A stretch of DNA of 64,000 bases, from positions 744,001-808,000 of the forward strand of contig NZ_CP113068.1 in the NCBI RefSeq assembly GCF_026625885.1. Direction: 5' to 3'. How positions within the stretch are numbered: the first letter of the stretch is position 1; each line of letters starts with the position of its first letter. This document shows, one piece after another, positions 37,693 to 47,452 of the stretch. Position numbers and translations under genes: made by a program. A model generated the notes under the pieces. That model did not search any database, was not told where the DNA came from, and was given only the letters and a program-made list of their open reading frames with translations. The DNA comes from Roseateles sp. SL47 (lineage in GTDB: Bacteria; Pseudomonadota; Gammaproteobacteria; Burkholderiales; Burkholderiaceae_C).

Positions 37693-38553
37693 TCAGCGCC
37701 CCTGCAGCCCCATCTCCCGCGCGTGGTGCGTGAGATGGTCGTCAATCACCGTGGCGATGAAGTAGTAGCCATGGTCGTAGCCGTCATGCCGGCGCAGGAA
37801 CAGGTCCTGACCGACCATGGCGCAGGCGGATTCCAGCGCTTCGGGATACAGCTGCTCCACCAGGAACTTGTCCGCCAGCCCCTGGTCCACCAGCACGCCG
37901 CCGGGATAAGGGGCGCTGGCCTGACGGGCCATCAGCGCGCTGGCGTCGTGGGCCGGCCAGGCATCGCGGTCGGCGCCCAGATACCCGGTGAAGGCCTTCA
38001 CCCCCCAGGGGCAGCGGCTGGGCGCGGCAATCGGTGCAATCGCTGACAGGGACACAAACGCGCCGGGGTGACGCAGCGCCAGTGTCAGTGCGCCATGGCC
38101 GCCCATGGAATGGCCGCTGATCCCCGTGTGGGCAGCGTCCAGCCCCAGCTCGGCCTGCACCTGCGGAATCAGCTCCTTCATCAGGTAGCTCTCCATGCGG
38201 AAGTGCTGGGCCCACGGGGCCTGTGTCGCATCCAGATAAAAACCGGCGCCCACACCGAAGTCCCAGGCGTCGGTGGCCCCCGGCAAGGCGGTCACCGCAT
38301 CACCGCGCGGGCTGGTGTCCGGCATCAGCAGGGCCAGGCCGAGTTCCGCCGCGCGCCGCTGGGCCCCGGCCTTCATGGTGAAGGTTTCTTCGGTGCAGGT
38401 CAGCCCCGCCAGAAACACCAGCAGGCCTTTGGCTCCGCTCGGTGGCACAAACAGCGCGTAGCGCATCGGCAGGCCGATCTCCCGCGACAGGTGGCGATGA
38501 AACCGCTGCACGCCGCCGAAGGCGCCATGCTCGCTCAACAGTTCTGCATTCAT
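37693..38553 (-). CDS. fghA: S-formylglutathione hydrolase
   Basis: A 286-residue esterase that hydrolyses S-formylglutathione to formate and glutathione in formaldehyde detoxification. The serine nucleophile lies in ISGHSMGGHGALTLAL, the Asp in the later strand region, and the His in RRHDGYDHGYYFIATVIDDH. FLAGLTCTEETFTMKAGAQR is a family signature. The start MNAELLSEHGAFGG at 38553 was chosen; an open frame upstream runs into gshB. It lies 19 bases after gshB on the same strand, which fits its glutathione dependence. Confidence 0.95.
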   Translation of the reverse strand: MNAELLSEHGAFGGVQRFHRHLSREIGLPMRYALFVPPSGAKGLLVFLAGLTCTEETFTMKAGAQRRAAELGLALLMPDTSPRGDAVTALPGATDAWDFGVGAGFYLDATQAPWAQHFRMESYLMKELIPQVQAELGLDAAHTGISGHSMGGHGALTLALRHPGAFVSLSAIAPIAAPSRCPWGVKAFTGYLGADRDAWPAHDASALMARQASAPYPGGVLVDQGLADKFLVEQLYPEALESACAMVGQDLFLRRHDGYDHGYYFIATVIDDHLTHHAREMGLQGR

Positions 38554-38572
38554 GGGAGAGATTCCGTTGGGT

Positions 38573-39562
38573 TCACACGCGGGCGGCCGCTGCCACGCCA
38601 CGCTCCAGGGCATCCAGGAAGGTGGCGCCCACATCAAAACCGGTCTGCTCCATGATTTCCTGGAAGCAGGTGGGGCTGGTGACGTTGATCTCGGTCATCT
38701 TGTCCCCGATCACATCCAGGCCCACCAGCAGCAGGCCGCGCTGGGCCAGCACCGGCGCCAGGGCTTCGGCAATGCGGCGGTCACTGTCGCTCAGCGGCTG
38801 GGCCACGCCTTTGCCGCCTGCGGCCAGGTTGCCGCGGACTTCGCTGCCCTGCGGAATGCGGGCCAGGCAATACGGCACCGGCTGGCCACCAATCAGCAGA
38901 ATGCGCTTGTCGCCCTGCGCGATCTCCGGCACAAAACGCTGCACCATCACCGTCTGGGCGCCGTGCTTGTTGAGCGTCTCGATAATGCTGCCCAGGTTCA
39001 AGCCATCGGCCTTCACGCGATAGATGCCCATGCCGCCCATGCCGTCCAGCGGCTTGAGGATGATGTCCTGATGCTCGGCATGAAAGGCGCGGATGGCCGC
39101 ATCCGAACGGGTCACCAGCGTGGGCGAGATGAACTGGGGGAACTCCAGAATCGCCAGCTTTTCGGGATGGTCCCGCAGGGCCGAAGGTTGGTTGAAGACC
39201 TGGGCGCCTTCCCGCTCGGCCTGTTCCAGCAAATGGGTGGCGTAGAAGAATTCCGAGTCGAAAGGCGGGTCCTTGCGCATCAGCACTGCCTCCACATCGG
39301 CCAGCGCCAGGGGGCGCTCCTCCGCGATGGCATGCCAGACGTCCAGCCGGGTACCGGCCTGGCTGCTGATGGCCTCGGGCGTGAGCGCCAGACGGCGCGC
39401 CCGCTGCGCGGTAACCCGGCCGCCGCTGACCCACAGCAGGTCCGGCACTTCGCAGGCCCAGACCTCATGGCCGCGGCGCGCGGCCTCGCGCATCATGGCG
39501 AAGGTCGAGTCCTTGTAGGTGTTGAAGGTCGACAGCGGATCGGCGACAAACAGAATCTTCAT
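38573..39562 (-). CDS. gshB: Glutathione synthetase
   Basis: A 329-residue ATP-grasp enzyme that adds glycine to gamma-glutamylcysteine. Signature stretches are KILFVADPLSTFNTYKDST at the start, LMRKDPPFDSEFFYATHLLE, DIILKPLDGMGGMGIYRVK (ATP-binding), RILLIGGQPVPYCLARIPQ and LVGLDVIGDKMTEINVTSPT with the metal ligands. Length is typical. gshA lies 8 kb away on the same strand. Confidence 0.97.
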   Translation of the reverse strand: MKILFVADPLSTFNTYKDSTFAMMREAARRGHEVWACEVPDLLWVSGGRVTAQRARRLALTPEAISSQAGTRLDVWHAIAEERPLALADVEAVLMRKDPPFDSEFFYATHLLEQAEREGAQVFNQPSALRDHPEKLAILEFPQFISPTLVTRSDAAIRAFHAEHQDIILKPLDGMGGMGIYRVKADGLNLGSIIETLNKHGAQTVMVQRFVPEIAQGDKRILLIGGQPVPYCLARIPQGSEVRGNLAAGGKGVAQPLSDSDRRIAEALAPVLAQRGLLLVGLDVIGDKMTEINVTSPTCFQEIMEQTGFDVGATFLDALERGVAAAARV

Positions 39563-39579
39563 GGGGAGTTCCGGAAAAA

Positions 39580-40746
39580 TCAGCGTTGCCTGAAGTGTTG
39601 CACCATCAGAGAGACCGCACCGGCCACTACCCCCCAGAACGCCGACCCGATGCCCAGCAGGCTGAGCCCGGAGAGGGTGACGAGGAAGGTGAGCATGGCT
39701 GCATCGCGATGCTTCTCTTCCTTCAGCGCGGCGGAGAGCCCGCCCGCGATGGTGCCCAGCAGGGCCAGCCCGGCCACCGCACTCACCAGCTCGCGTGGGA
39801 AGGCCTGCAGCAGGCCGACCACCGCCCCACCGGCCAGGCCGATGAGGATGTAGAACACGCCGGCCATCACCGACGCCATATAACGCCGCGCCGGGTCTTC
39901 ATGGGCCTCCCGGCCCATGCAGATGGCCGCAGTGATGGCCGCGAGGTTGAAGGCATAGCCGCCAAACGGCGCGAAAACCATGGTTGCCACACCGGTGGCA
40001 GCCACGCTGGCCGACACCGGCGTCTGGTAGCCGGAGGCCCGTTGGGCCGCCACACCAGGCAGGTTCTGCGAGGCCATGGTCACCAGGAACAGCGGCAATG
40101 CCACCCCGATCAGCGTGGTCACCGTGAAACGGGGCGTCGTCCAGACCGGCACGGCCCAGTCCCACACCACGGCCTGGAGGTGCAGGCGGCCCTGCAGAGC
40201 GGCCACCACCACGCCCGCCAGCAGCACCGTGGGGGTGGCATAACGCGGCCACCAGCGCCGCCCGATCAGATAGGCCACGGCCATGGCCACCACCAGCAGC
40301 GGCGCTGTGCGGGTGGCCAACACGGCATCCAGGCCGAAGCGGGCCAGCACGCCGGCCAGCAGCGCAGAAGCAATGGCGATGGGAATGCGGTCCATGATGC
40401 GCTCGAACCACCGGGTGGCGCCGGCCACGGTGATCAGCACGCCGCAGACGATGAAAGCGCCGATGGCTTCGTCCATCTTCACGCCGGACGTGGCCGCCAG
40501 CAGCGCCGCGCCGGGGGTGGACCAGGCGGTGAGCACCGGCTGGCGGGTCCAGAGTGACAGGCCCAGGCTGGTCAGCCCCATGCCCAGGCCCAGGGCCCAG
40601 ATCCAGGAGCTGGTCTGGGCCGCCGTGGCCCCCAGTTGCTGGGTGGCCTGGAAGATGATCGCCACCGAACTGGTGAAGCCCACCAGCACGGCTACAAAAC
40701 CGGCCACGGTGGCGGAGAGGGACAGGTCTTTCAAGGCACGCATCAT
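39580..40746 (-). CDS. benE: Benzoate/H+ symporter BenE family transporter
   Basis: A 388-residue integral membrane protein with about 12 hydrophobic segments. Family features: ATVAGFVAVLVGFTSSVAII, AWSTPGAALLAATSG, VTMASQNLPGVAAQRASGYQ and FAPFGGYAFNLAAITAAICM. It belongs to the nucleobase-ascorbate transporter superfamily and imports benzoate or related compounds. It ends 17 bases before gshB in transcription order. No benzoate-catabolic operon is in the window, though the MarR/monooxygenase locus nearby may be related. Confidence 0.93.
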   Translation of the reverse strand: MMRALKDLSLSATVAGFVAVLVGFTSSVAIIFQATQQLGATAAQTSSWIWALGLGMGLTSLGLSLWTRQPVLTAWSTPGAALLAATSGVKMDEAIGAFIVCGVLITVAGATRWFERIMDRIPIAIASALLAGVLARFGLDAVLATRTAPLLVVAMAVAYLIGRRWWPRYATPTVLLAGVVVAALQGRLHLQAVVWDWAVPVWTTPRFTVTTLIGVALPLFLVTMASQNLPGVAAQRASGYQTPVSASVAATGVATMVFAPFGGYAFNLAAITAAICMGREAHEDPARRYMASVMAGVFYILIGLAGGAVVGLLQAFPRELVSAVAGLALLGTIAGGLSAALKEEKHRDAAMLTFLVTLSGLSLLGIGSAFWGVVAGAVSLMVQHFRQR

Positions 40747-40825
40747 GGTGCCCCAAGCATAACCAGGGTGGTGGGCCCGGCGCCGAAGCGCCGTGCGAGT
40801 TCAAGTGCTTGTGCGAGCCGCGCCG

Positions 40826-42733
40826 TCAGATTTCGACCTTGGACCCCAACTCGACGATCCGGTTGGTGGGCAGGTGGAGGAAGTCCGCCGCTGCCGCCGC
40901 GTTGCGGTGCATGCTGGCAAACAGCTTCTCGCGCCACAGAGCCATGCCGGAGCCGATGGTCGGGATGACGATGTCCCGCGACAGGAAGTAGCTCGTTTCC
41001 ATCTCGTCCAGATGGACACCACGCTCCTCCAGCAGGCGCAGCGCTTCCGGCACGTCCGGTTCATTCTTGAAACCGAAGTGCAGCGTCACCTGCCAGCAGT
41101 CGTTCTCCAGGCTTTCAACCTCCACACGCTTCTCGAAGCCGATCCACGGCACCTCGTGATGGCGCACGCTCACAAACAGGTTTTGCTCGTGCAGCACCTT
41201 GTTGTGCTTGAGGTTGTGCAGCAACGCATTCGGCGTGGTGCCCTGCTCGGCCGACAGGAACACCGCCGTGCCCACCACGCGGGTCGGTGGGTTGATGAAC
41301 ACGGCTTCCAGGAAGCTCTTGAGGTCGATGGCGTCTTCACGCAATTTGTCCGACAGCAGACGACGCCCCTGCTTCCAGGTGAGCATCAGCGTGAACATGC
41401 CCACGCCAATCAGCAGCGGGAACCACCCCCCATGGGCCACCTTGAGCAGGTTGGAGGCCAGGAAGGTGGCATCGATGACAAAGAACACGCCGGTGGCGCT
41501 GATGCACAGCGCCAGCGGATAACCCCAGCCATAACGGATGACAAAGAAGGTCATCACCGTGGTGATGGTCATGTCGATGGTCACCGCCACGCCATAGGCC
41601 CCGGCCAGCTTGCTGGACGAGCCGAAGAAAGCCACCGCCACCACCACAAACGCAAACAGACCCCAGTTCACGAAGGGCACGTAGATCTGACCGATGTCCC
41701 GCACCGAGGTGTGCAGGATGCGCATGCGCGGCAGCAGGCCCAGTTGCACGGCCTGCTTGGTCACCGAGAAGGCGGCAGTGATCAGCGCCTGGGAGGCCAC
41801 GATGGCCGCCAGCGTGGCCAGCGCAAACAGCGGAATCTCGGCCCAGGAGGGCGCAATCAGATAGAACGGGTTCTTGATGGCTTCCGGCCGGTCCAGCAGC
41901 AGCGCGCCCTGGCCGAAATAGTTCAGCACCAGGGCCGGCATGACAAAGCCATACCAGGCGATGCGGATCGGTCTCTTGCCGAAATGGCCCAGGTCGGCAT
42001 ACAGCGCTTCGCCACCGGTCACCACCAGCACCACCGCGCCCAGGGCCACAAATGCCACCCATCCATAGTGCAGGCAGAACTCCAGCGCATACAGCGGATT
42101 GATGGCCGTCAGCACATGCGGGTTGCTGTAGATCTGCGGAATGCCCAGGGCCGCCAGTGCGGTGAACCAGACCAGCATCACCGGGCCGAAGGCCTTGCCG
42201 ACGCCGCTGGTGCCAAAGCGCTGCACCGAGAACAAGCCCGCCAGCACCACCAGGGTGACGGGCACGATGGCGTTGTCGTACTCAGGGAAATAGACGTCGA
42301 TGCCTTCCACCGCACCCAGCACGGTCATGGCCGGGGTGATGACCGCGTCTCCGAAGAAGATGGCAGTGCCGAACAGCCCCACCAGCATCAGGCCGCGTCG
42401 CAGATTGGGCTTCTCCCGCACGGCGGTGGTGGCCAACGCCAGCATGGCAATCAGACCGCCCTCGCCGTTGTTGTCGGCGCGCAGGATCAGCAGCACATAC
42501 TTCAGGGACACGACGATGGTCATCGTCCAGAAGAGCAGCGACAGGACGCCCAGGATGTTGTCGTGCGTCAGGGGCACGTGGCCGCCGTGGAACACTTCCT
42601 TCAGGGCATACAGCGGGCTGGTGCCGATGTCCCCGTACACAACCCCCAAAGCGCCGATGGTCAGGCCTGCCAGGGCGGATGGCGAGCGGGCCACTTGGTG
42701 TGAACTCACAAAGTCGCTCGCGACCGTTTTCAA
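40826..42733 (-). CDS. kup: KUP family potassium uptake protein
   Basis: A potassium/proton symporter with about 12 transmembrane segments in the first two thirds and a cytoplasmic C-terminal domain. The N-terminal signature [19 protein letters not shown] and the motifs [60 protein letters not shown] are present. No in-frame ATG precedes the signature. TTG 42733 gives 635 residues; GTG at about 42709 ([10 protein letters not shown]) would give a slightly shorter product. The start is therefore unsure. Confidence 0.95.
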   Translation of the reverse strand: MKTVASDFVSSHQVARSPSALAGLTIGALGVVYGDIGTSPLYALKEVFHGGHVPLTHDNILGVLSLLFWTMTIVVSLKYVLLILRADNNGEGGLIAMLALATTAVREKPNLRRGLMLVGLFGTAIFFGDAVITPAMTVLGAVEGIDVYFPEYDNAIVPVTLVVLAGLFSVQRFGTSGVGKAFGPVMLVWFTALAALGIPQIYSNPHVLTAINPLYALEFCLHYGWVAFVALGAVVLVVTGGEALYADLGHFGKRPIRIAWYGFVMPALVLNYFGQGALLLDRPEAIKNPFYLIAPSWAEIPLFALATLAAIVASQALITAAFSVTKQAVQLGLLPRMRILHTSVRDIGQIYVPFVNWGLFAFVVVAVAFFGSSSKLAGAYGVAVTIDMTITTVMTFFVIRYGWGYPLALCISATGVFFVIDATFLASNLLKVAHGGWFPLLIGVGMFTLMLTWKQGRRLLSDKLREDAIDLKSFLEAVFINPPTRVVGTAVFLSAEQGTTPNALLHNLKHNKVLHEQNLFVSVRHHEVPWIGFEKRVEVESLENDCWQVTLHFGFKNEPDVPEALRLLEERGVHLDEMETSYFLSRDIVIPTIGSGMALWREKLFASMHRNAAAAADFLHLPTNRIVELGSKVEI

Positions 42734-42956
42734 GGGTCGCGAAAAGTCGAAAGTGCGTATTGTGTGCTTCTATTTGTGCAGCGCAACACCCCCACTGACT
42801 TGACAAGCCACAGCCCCCTCCCCTTGGGGGCAGGGTTGTCGCACAGAGACCCCTGGGGAAGTGAGGCAGATTTGGCGTGGGCGGTCAGCGGATCACACAC
42901 CGTAAAACCCGTTGAACCGCTTTGCGGGTACGCTTGCGCACCCTTTACAGACCGCC

Positions 42957-43940
42957 ATGATCGACCAGCCCCCTACGCCCGAGGCCGCCGAGCAATTCAT
43001 CGTGCGCCGCATGAGCCTGCGGCATGCACGGGTGCTGATTGCACTGCATGACACCGGCAACGCCAGCCATGCGGCCGAAGTGCTGCATGTCACCCAGCCG
43101 GCCGTCAGCAAGACGCTGGCGGAGCTGGAGCAGGGGCTGGGCCAGATGTTGTTCTTGCGCAAGGGTCGGCATATGTACATCACGCCGGTCGGCCGGCGCC
43201 TGCTGACCCTGGCCCGCAAGATTGAGGCGGACCTGCACCGGGCCGCCGGTGAAGTGGCGTCCATGGTGCGAGGTGCCACCGGTGAACTGCGCATCGGGGC
43301 CACCAATGCAGCCCTGGCGCGGCTGCTGCCCCGGGCGGTGTCGGCCCTCAAGCGGGAATCGCCGCAAGTCACTGTGAGCGTGCGCACACATGCCTTGCGC
43401 TCCCTGTTTGAAGACCTGCTGGCAGGCCAGCTGGATCTGGTCATCGCGCGGGTGATGCCGCAGGACGAACCGCTGGGCCTGCAACGAATGGCGCTGCTGC
43501 AGCAGCCGGAGCGGCTGGCCATCAGTGCCCACCATCCGCTGGCCGGGCAGGCCTCGCTCAGTTGGGAAACCCTCAGCCGACAGCGCTGGATCTGGCACAT
43601 GCCCGCCACCCGGACCCGCATGCTGGTGGACCGGCTCTGGCAGGCCAAGGGGCTGCCGCTGCCCAGCGACCTGATCGAAAACGGCGACCTGATGCTGTCG
43701 CTCAACATGATGCGCGAAATGCCGCTGCTGGCGGTGATGCCCCATGACGTGGCCGTGGATGCCGAGCGCCAGGGCATCGTGAAGTTGCTGCCGCACGACG
43801 TTGACTTGGGCCTGGGCGCCCTGTCGGTCTGGCATCTGCCGGATGCCCCCAGCGAATCGCTGGACCGCTTCAAGTTGCTGCTGCTGGAGGCCGCCATTGA
43901 GGTGCAGCTGCCGACGGCCGAAGGTCGCAGCGCAGCCTGA
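42957..43940 (+). CDS. LysR family transcriptional regulator
   Basis: A 327-residue LysR regulator. The winged-helix domain (about residues 18-80) has ARVLIALHDTGNASHAAEVL, HVTQPAVSKTLAELEQGLGQ and LFLRKGRHMYITPVGRRLL. The effector domain follows (ELRIGATNAALARLLPRAVS). It starts at ATG 42957; a TTG 45 bases upstream is in frame but unsupported. It diverges from kup and is followed by two tandem genes that share sequence around its stop codon. Confidence 0.93.
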   Translation: MIDQPPTPEAAEQFIVRRMSLRHARVLIALHDTGNASHAAEVLHVTQPAVSKTLAELEQGLGQMLFLRKGRHMYITPVGRRLLTLARKIEADLHRAAGEVASMVRGATGELRIGATNAALARLLPRAVSALKRESPQVTVSVRTHALRSLFEDLLAGQLDLVIARVMPQDEPLGLQRMALLQQPERLAISAHHPLAGQASLSWETLSRQRWIWHMPATRTRMLVDRLWQAKGLPLPSDLIENGDLMLSLNMMREMPLLAVMPHDVAVDAERQGIVKLLPHDVDLGLGALSVWHLPDAPSESLDRFKLLLLEAAIEVQLPTAEGRSAA

Positions 43941-44006
43941 ACCCTGCCTCGGGTGTCCACGACTGACCTGCGCGGGGCTGTCCCGCGCTGCAGTTGGAGA
44001 TTGCCC

Positions 44007-45056
44007 ATGATGCGAGCCTTGTGTCTCGGCCCCTTGAACCCCTTGTCCTGCTGCGTGTCTGCAGAAGACGCTCCGGCCCAACAGCAGAGCTGGGAAACCG
44101 CCCATCAGGTGTTCCTGCGGCGGATGCTTCGTGATGCGCGGCAGGGGACGGTGCGAAGCTGGCAATCCGCCCAGTTCTGTACCGGTGAAGGTGACAGCGA
44201 CAGTGACATCGCGATGCCGGGCGCCCATTCCAGCGTGCTGAAAGGTGTCCTGTCCCTCGCCCCCGATTTCACGCATCACGGCCTGGAGGTCCCGCGCGGG
44301 CCCCAACTCCTGGCCCTGGCATCCCCGGAACACAAGGACCGACCCCTGGCCGAACTGGTCAATCTACTGATGAAACGCGGTGTCGGCCATCTGCTGGTGT
44401 TGGGGCGCGTGTCGAATGATGCGATGCGGGTGGACCGGGGGAACCAGCCTCTCAGTCACCTCACCGCCGTCAACGACATCCCCATCCTGCTCAGGACTTC
44501 GACGGCCCAGCCTATGGGCCAGTGCCTGGCTAGCGAGCTGACCCTCATCACGGGCCAGTCGAACGAACCGCCAACGCCCAATGCGATACTGCCGCGCCAG
44601 TCGCATGTGCTCCAGATGTTGCGGGTGCCGCTGGAAGAACCGGCGCTTCTGACCCCCGAAGAGTTGCGCACGACCGTCACCTGGGCCCGCGCCCGGATGA
44701 AAGATGGGGCGCCCTTGGCCATCATCGCGCGAGACACGCCGCCACGCGATCAGGCACGGGATGGCCGCACGCAACCGCTGCTGGCCATGACAGGACAGCT
44801 GGCGCTGGTGTTCAGCCTTCTGCGTCAGCAGGAGGCGTCAACTGGCGACACGGGGAACTGGGCCGCGCGGCAGCAGCAGCTGTTGACCGAAGCAGCCACT
44901 GAACTGCATGGGTTGAACCCCGGGTATCTGGGCACGGAGCGCCACCTCAGTGCCGTGTTGGCCGCGCACACGGACCTCTCCGACATCACGCGCTCCCGTC
45001 ACTGCTTGCCCAGGCCGCCCATGTCCGCGTCCGGCGCGACGACCAGCGAAGCCTGA
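44007..45056 (+). CDS. Tyrosine-phosphatase-like (catalytically dead) effector-like protein, copy 1
   Basis: A 349-residue soluble protein that I do not recognise as a named family. Segments follow the layout of YopH/SptP-type protein tyrosine phosphatases: GPQLLALASPEHKD..LAELVNLLMKRG with GHLLVLGRVS, TPEELRTTVTWARAR, GAPLAIIARDTPP, then QPLLAMTGQLALVFSLL where the P-loop would be, and ELHGLNPGYLGTERHLSAV, like the C-terminal helix of the fold. The HCx5R catalytic loop is missing, apparently by a short deletion. The N-terminus is polar, without a Sec signal, compatible with type III export, but no secretion genes are here. Paralog of the next gene. Confidence 0.6.
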   Translation: MMRALCLGPLNPLSCCVSAEDAPAQQQSWETAHQVFLRRMLRDARQGTVRSWQSAQFCTGEGDSDSDIAMPGAHSSVLKGVLSLAPDFTHHGLEVPRGPQLLALASPEHKDRPLAELVNLLMKRGVGHLLVLGRVSNDAMRVDRGNQPLSHLTAVNDIPILLRTSTAQPMGQCLASELTLITGQSNEPPTPNAILPRQSHVLQMLRVPLEEPALLTPEELRTTVTWARARMKDGAPLAIIARDTPPRDQARDGRTQPLLAMTGQLALVFSLLRQQEASTGDTGNWAARQQQLLTEAATELHGLNPGYLGTERHLSAVLAAHTDLSDITRSRHCLPRPPMSASGATTSEA

Positions 45057-45122
45057 ACCCCGCCCATCGCGCCCACGACTGACCAGCGCGGGGTCGTCCC
45101 GTGCTCGCAGAAATGATCACCC

Positions 45123-46166
45123 ATGATGCATGGTCTGTCCCTCCGACACCTGAATCCCTTTGCCCGCTGCACGTCCAGCGCAGATCACCGCCCGCCGCAG
45201 CCCGAATGGCAGACCACTCACCAGAAAGCGGCGCGGCAGATCCTGAGACAGGCCCCGCAACTGCCGGTGCAGTCCAGGCTCGCGTCGCAGTTCTCCATGG
45301 AAGGGGCGCAAGCTCCAGGCCGCAACAGCCAGGTGTTGAAGGATTCGTTGTGCCTGCGTCCTGAGCTGAACGCCAATGGAGAACCGGTGCCGGTCGGCCC
45401 CCAGTTGCTGGCGCTGAGCTCCCCGGAGAACCACCTGGCCCGGCTCGCCGAGCTGGTCCATCTGCTGAAGGATCGAGACGTCCATCATCTCCTGGTGCTG
45501 GGCAAGATCTCCACGGCGGCGCTGAAGCCCGATGACTATGTCCGGCCCACCTCCAGCAGCTACGACGTGAACGGGCAACAGATGGTGCTCACCACGTCCA
45601 TGCCACAGTGGCAGGACGGTCTTCAGACCCGCACGCTTTCACTTCGTGTGGACAGCGAGGGTCAGCGAGGGGCGGCAGGCTTGGAGGCCAACGGGCCGAA
45701 GGGACCATCGCGTCATCTGCTGACCCTCGTGGAAGTCGAGCCTACCGAAGCGGGATTGCTGAGCCCGGATGACCTGAAGCAGATTTGCGACTGGAGCCAG
45801 AAGACGATCTCGCGCGGCGAGCCGCTGGCCATCGTCGCGCGCGAGTTTCCTGAGGATGAGGGACGTCGAAACAGCGGCGCTGCCAACCCGCTGCTGATCA
45901 TGACGGGCCAACTCGCCCTGACGATGAGCCTGCGGCGGGAGCTGGACGCCGGCTCAGCGCCCGGGCAGCGCCGGACGCCGGATCGGCAAGAACAGCCGCT
46001 GGCCCGCGCCGCTGCCGAGCTTCATCGGCGCCTTCCGTCCTACCTGGGCAACGAGAAACACCTGAGTGCCGTGCTGGCGGCCTGCGAGTCCCCGTCAGGG
46101 AGCGTGCAGAGCCTTCGCCCCCGCGTGCAGTTCAAGGACCACGCGGTGACCACCAGTCAGACGTAA
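45123..46166 (+). CDS. Tyrosine-phosphatase-like (catalytically dead) effector-like protein, copy 2
   Basis: A 347-residue paralog of the preceding gene. Both begin MM, then a similar polar segment (LRHLNPFARC versus LGPLNPLSCC). Shared blocks: GPQLLALSSPENH, LKDRDVHHLLVLGKIST, SPDDLKQICDWSQK, GEPLAIVAREFPEDEGRR, NPLLIMTGQLALTMSLRREL and ELHRRLPSYLGNEKHLSAVL. The catalytic Cys/Arg loop is absent here too. The DNA before the start (CCACGACTGACC...GCGCGGGG) is nearly identical to that before copy 1, so the duplication includes the leader. The end overlaps the gshA end by ten bases on the opposite strand. Confidence 0.6.
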   Translation: MMHGLSLRHLNPFARCTSSADHRPPQPEWQTTHQKAARQILRQAPQLPVQSRLASQFSMEGAQAPGRNSQVLKDSLCLRPELNANGEPVPVGPQLLALSSPENHLARLAELVHLLKDRDVHHLLVLGKISTAALKPDDYVRPTSSSYDVNGQQMVLTTSMPQWQDGLQTRTLSLRVDSEGQRGAAGLEANGPKGPSRHLLTLVEVEPTEAGLLSPDDLKQICDWSQKTISRGEPLAIVAREFPEDEGRRNSGAANPLLIMTGQLALTMSLRRELDAGSAPGQRRTPDRQEQPLARAAAELHRRLPSYLGNEKHLSAVLAACESPSGSVQSLRPRVQFKDHAVTTSQT

Positions 46167-47452
46167 TCCTCCGCTTCCGGATCCGTCGCTTCCAGCTCAT
46201 AGCTCGCCGCCAGCATGGCCAGGCGGGCAATGACGCCATACATGTAGAAGCGATTGGGGGCGCTGACCCCGGGCTTCTCGCCCGGGGCCGGAAGATGCGA
46301 CGAGTGCGCAAAGGCGAGCGGCACATAGCTGGAGCCCGGCGCGTTGAGGTTCTCATCCTCGCCGCGGTCGGCATGCACCCGGTAGAAGCCGCCCACCACA
46401 TAGCGGTCCATCATGTAGACCACAGGCTCGGCCACGGCGTCATGCATGCGTTCGTGGGTGACCACGCCTTCCTGCACCAGCACCTGCGACACCGCCTGAC
46501 CGTCCTTGATGACGCTCATCTTGTTGCGGGCGCGGCGGCCCAGGTCGTCCAGGTCCTTCGCGTCACGCACGGTCATGATGCCCATGCCGTAGGTGCCGGC
46601 ATCGGGCTTCACCACCACAAAAGGCTTTTCCTGGATGCCGTATTCCTTGTACTTGCGGCGGGTCTTGGTGAGCACGTTGTCCACCTGCGCCTGCAGCGCA
46701 TCCAGGCCCTGGCCGGTGCTGAAGTCCAGATCACCCACCGCCACCGACTGCGGATAGATCAACCACGGGTCCATGCCCAGCAACTTGGCGAATTTCTTGG
46801 CCACTTCCTCATAAGCGCGGAAGTGCTGGCTCTTGCGCCGCAAGGCCCAGCCCGCATGCAGCGGTGGCAGCAGGTATTGCTCATGCAGATGGGTGAGCAC
46901 GTCCGGGATGCCCGCCGACAAGTCATTGTTCAGCAGGATGGTGCAGGGGTCGAAGTCCTTCAGGCCCAGACGCGAGCGCTGGCGGATCAGCGGCTCCAGC
47001 GTGAGGCTGGTGCCGTCCGGCAGCGGCAGCGCGGTGGGCTCCTTGATGCTGTCGTCCAGCGTGCCCAGGCGCACATTCAGCCCGGCCATGCTGAAGATGC
47101 GGATCAGCGTCTGCACATTGGTCAGGTAGAAGCTGTTGCGGGTGTGCTTCTCCGGAATCAGCAGCAGGTTCTTGGCTTCCGGGCAGATCTTCTCGATGGC
47201 GGCCATGGCGGCCTGCACCGCCAGCGGCAGCATCTCCGGCGTGAGATTGTTGAAACCGCCAGGGAACAGGTTGGTGTCCACCGGCGCCAGCTTGAAGCCG
47301 GCATTGCGCAGGTCCACCGAACTGTAGAAGGGAGGGGTGTGCTCCATCCACTCGAGCCGGAACCAGCGCTCGATGGCCGGCATGGACTCGAGCACGCGCT
47401 GTTCCAGCTCGTTGATGGGACCGGTCAGGGCGGTGATGAGGTGAGGGACCAT
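46157..47452 (-). CDS. gshA: Glutamate-cysteine ligase (proteobacterial gshA_ferroox type)
   Basis: A 431-residue ligase that makes gamma-glutamylcysteine, the first step of glutathione synthesis. It belongs to the class first described from Acidithiobacillus-like organisms rather than the E. coli class. Typical stretches are HLITALTGPINELEQRVLES, FSSVDLRNAGFKLAPVDTNL-like, FPGGFNNLTPEMLPLAVQAA, KPDAGTYGMGIMTVRDAKDL and VVYMMDRYVVGGFYRVHADR. The start MVPHLITAL at 47452 precedes the conserved N-terminus; a longer frame extends over the intergenic repeat and is rejected. Confidence 0.93.
   Translation of the reverse strand: MVPHLITALTGPINELEQRVLESMPAIERWFRLEWMEHTPPFYSSVDLRNAGFKLAPVDTNLFPGGFNNLTPEMLPLAVQAAMAAIEKICPEAKNLLLIPEKHTRNSFYLTNVQTLIRIFSMAGLNVRLGTLDDSIKEPTALPLPDGTSLTLEPLIRQRSRLGLKDFDPCTILLNNDLSAGIPDVLTHLHEQYLLPPLHAGWALRRKSQHFRAYEEVAKKFAKLLGMDPWLIYPQSVAVGDLDFSTGQGLDALQAQVDNVLTKTRRKYKEYGIQEKPFVVVKPDAGTYGMGIMTVRDAKDLDDLGRRARNKMSVIKDGQAVSQVLVQEGVVTHERMHDAVAEPVVYMMDRYVVGGFYRVHADRGEDENLNAPGSSYVPLAFAHSSHLPAPGEKPGVSAPNRFYMYGVIARLAMLAASYELEATDPEAEDYV

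Noticed and set aside
40793..42703. A 636-codon open frame antisense to kup
   Set aside because: Same effect of GC-biased codons; kup is unmistakable on the other strand.
44007..46166. Active tyrosine phosphatases
   Set aside because: No HCxxxxxR motif exists in either protein, so catalysis of that type is not possible as written.
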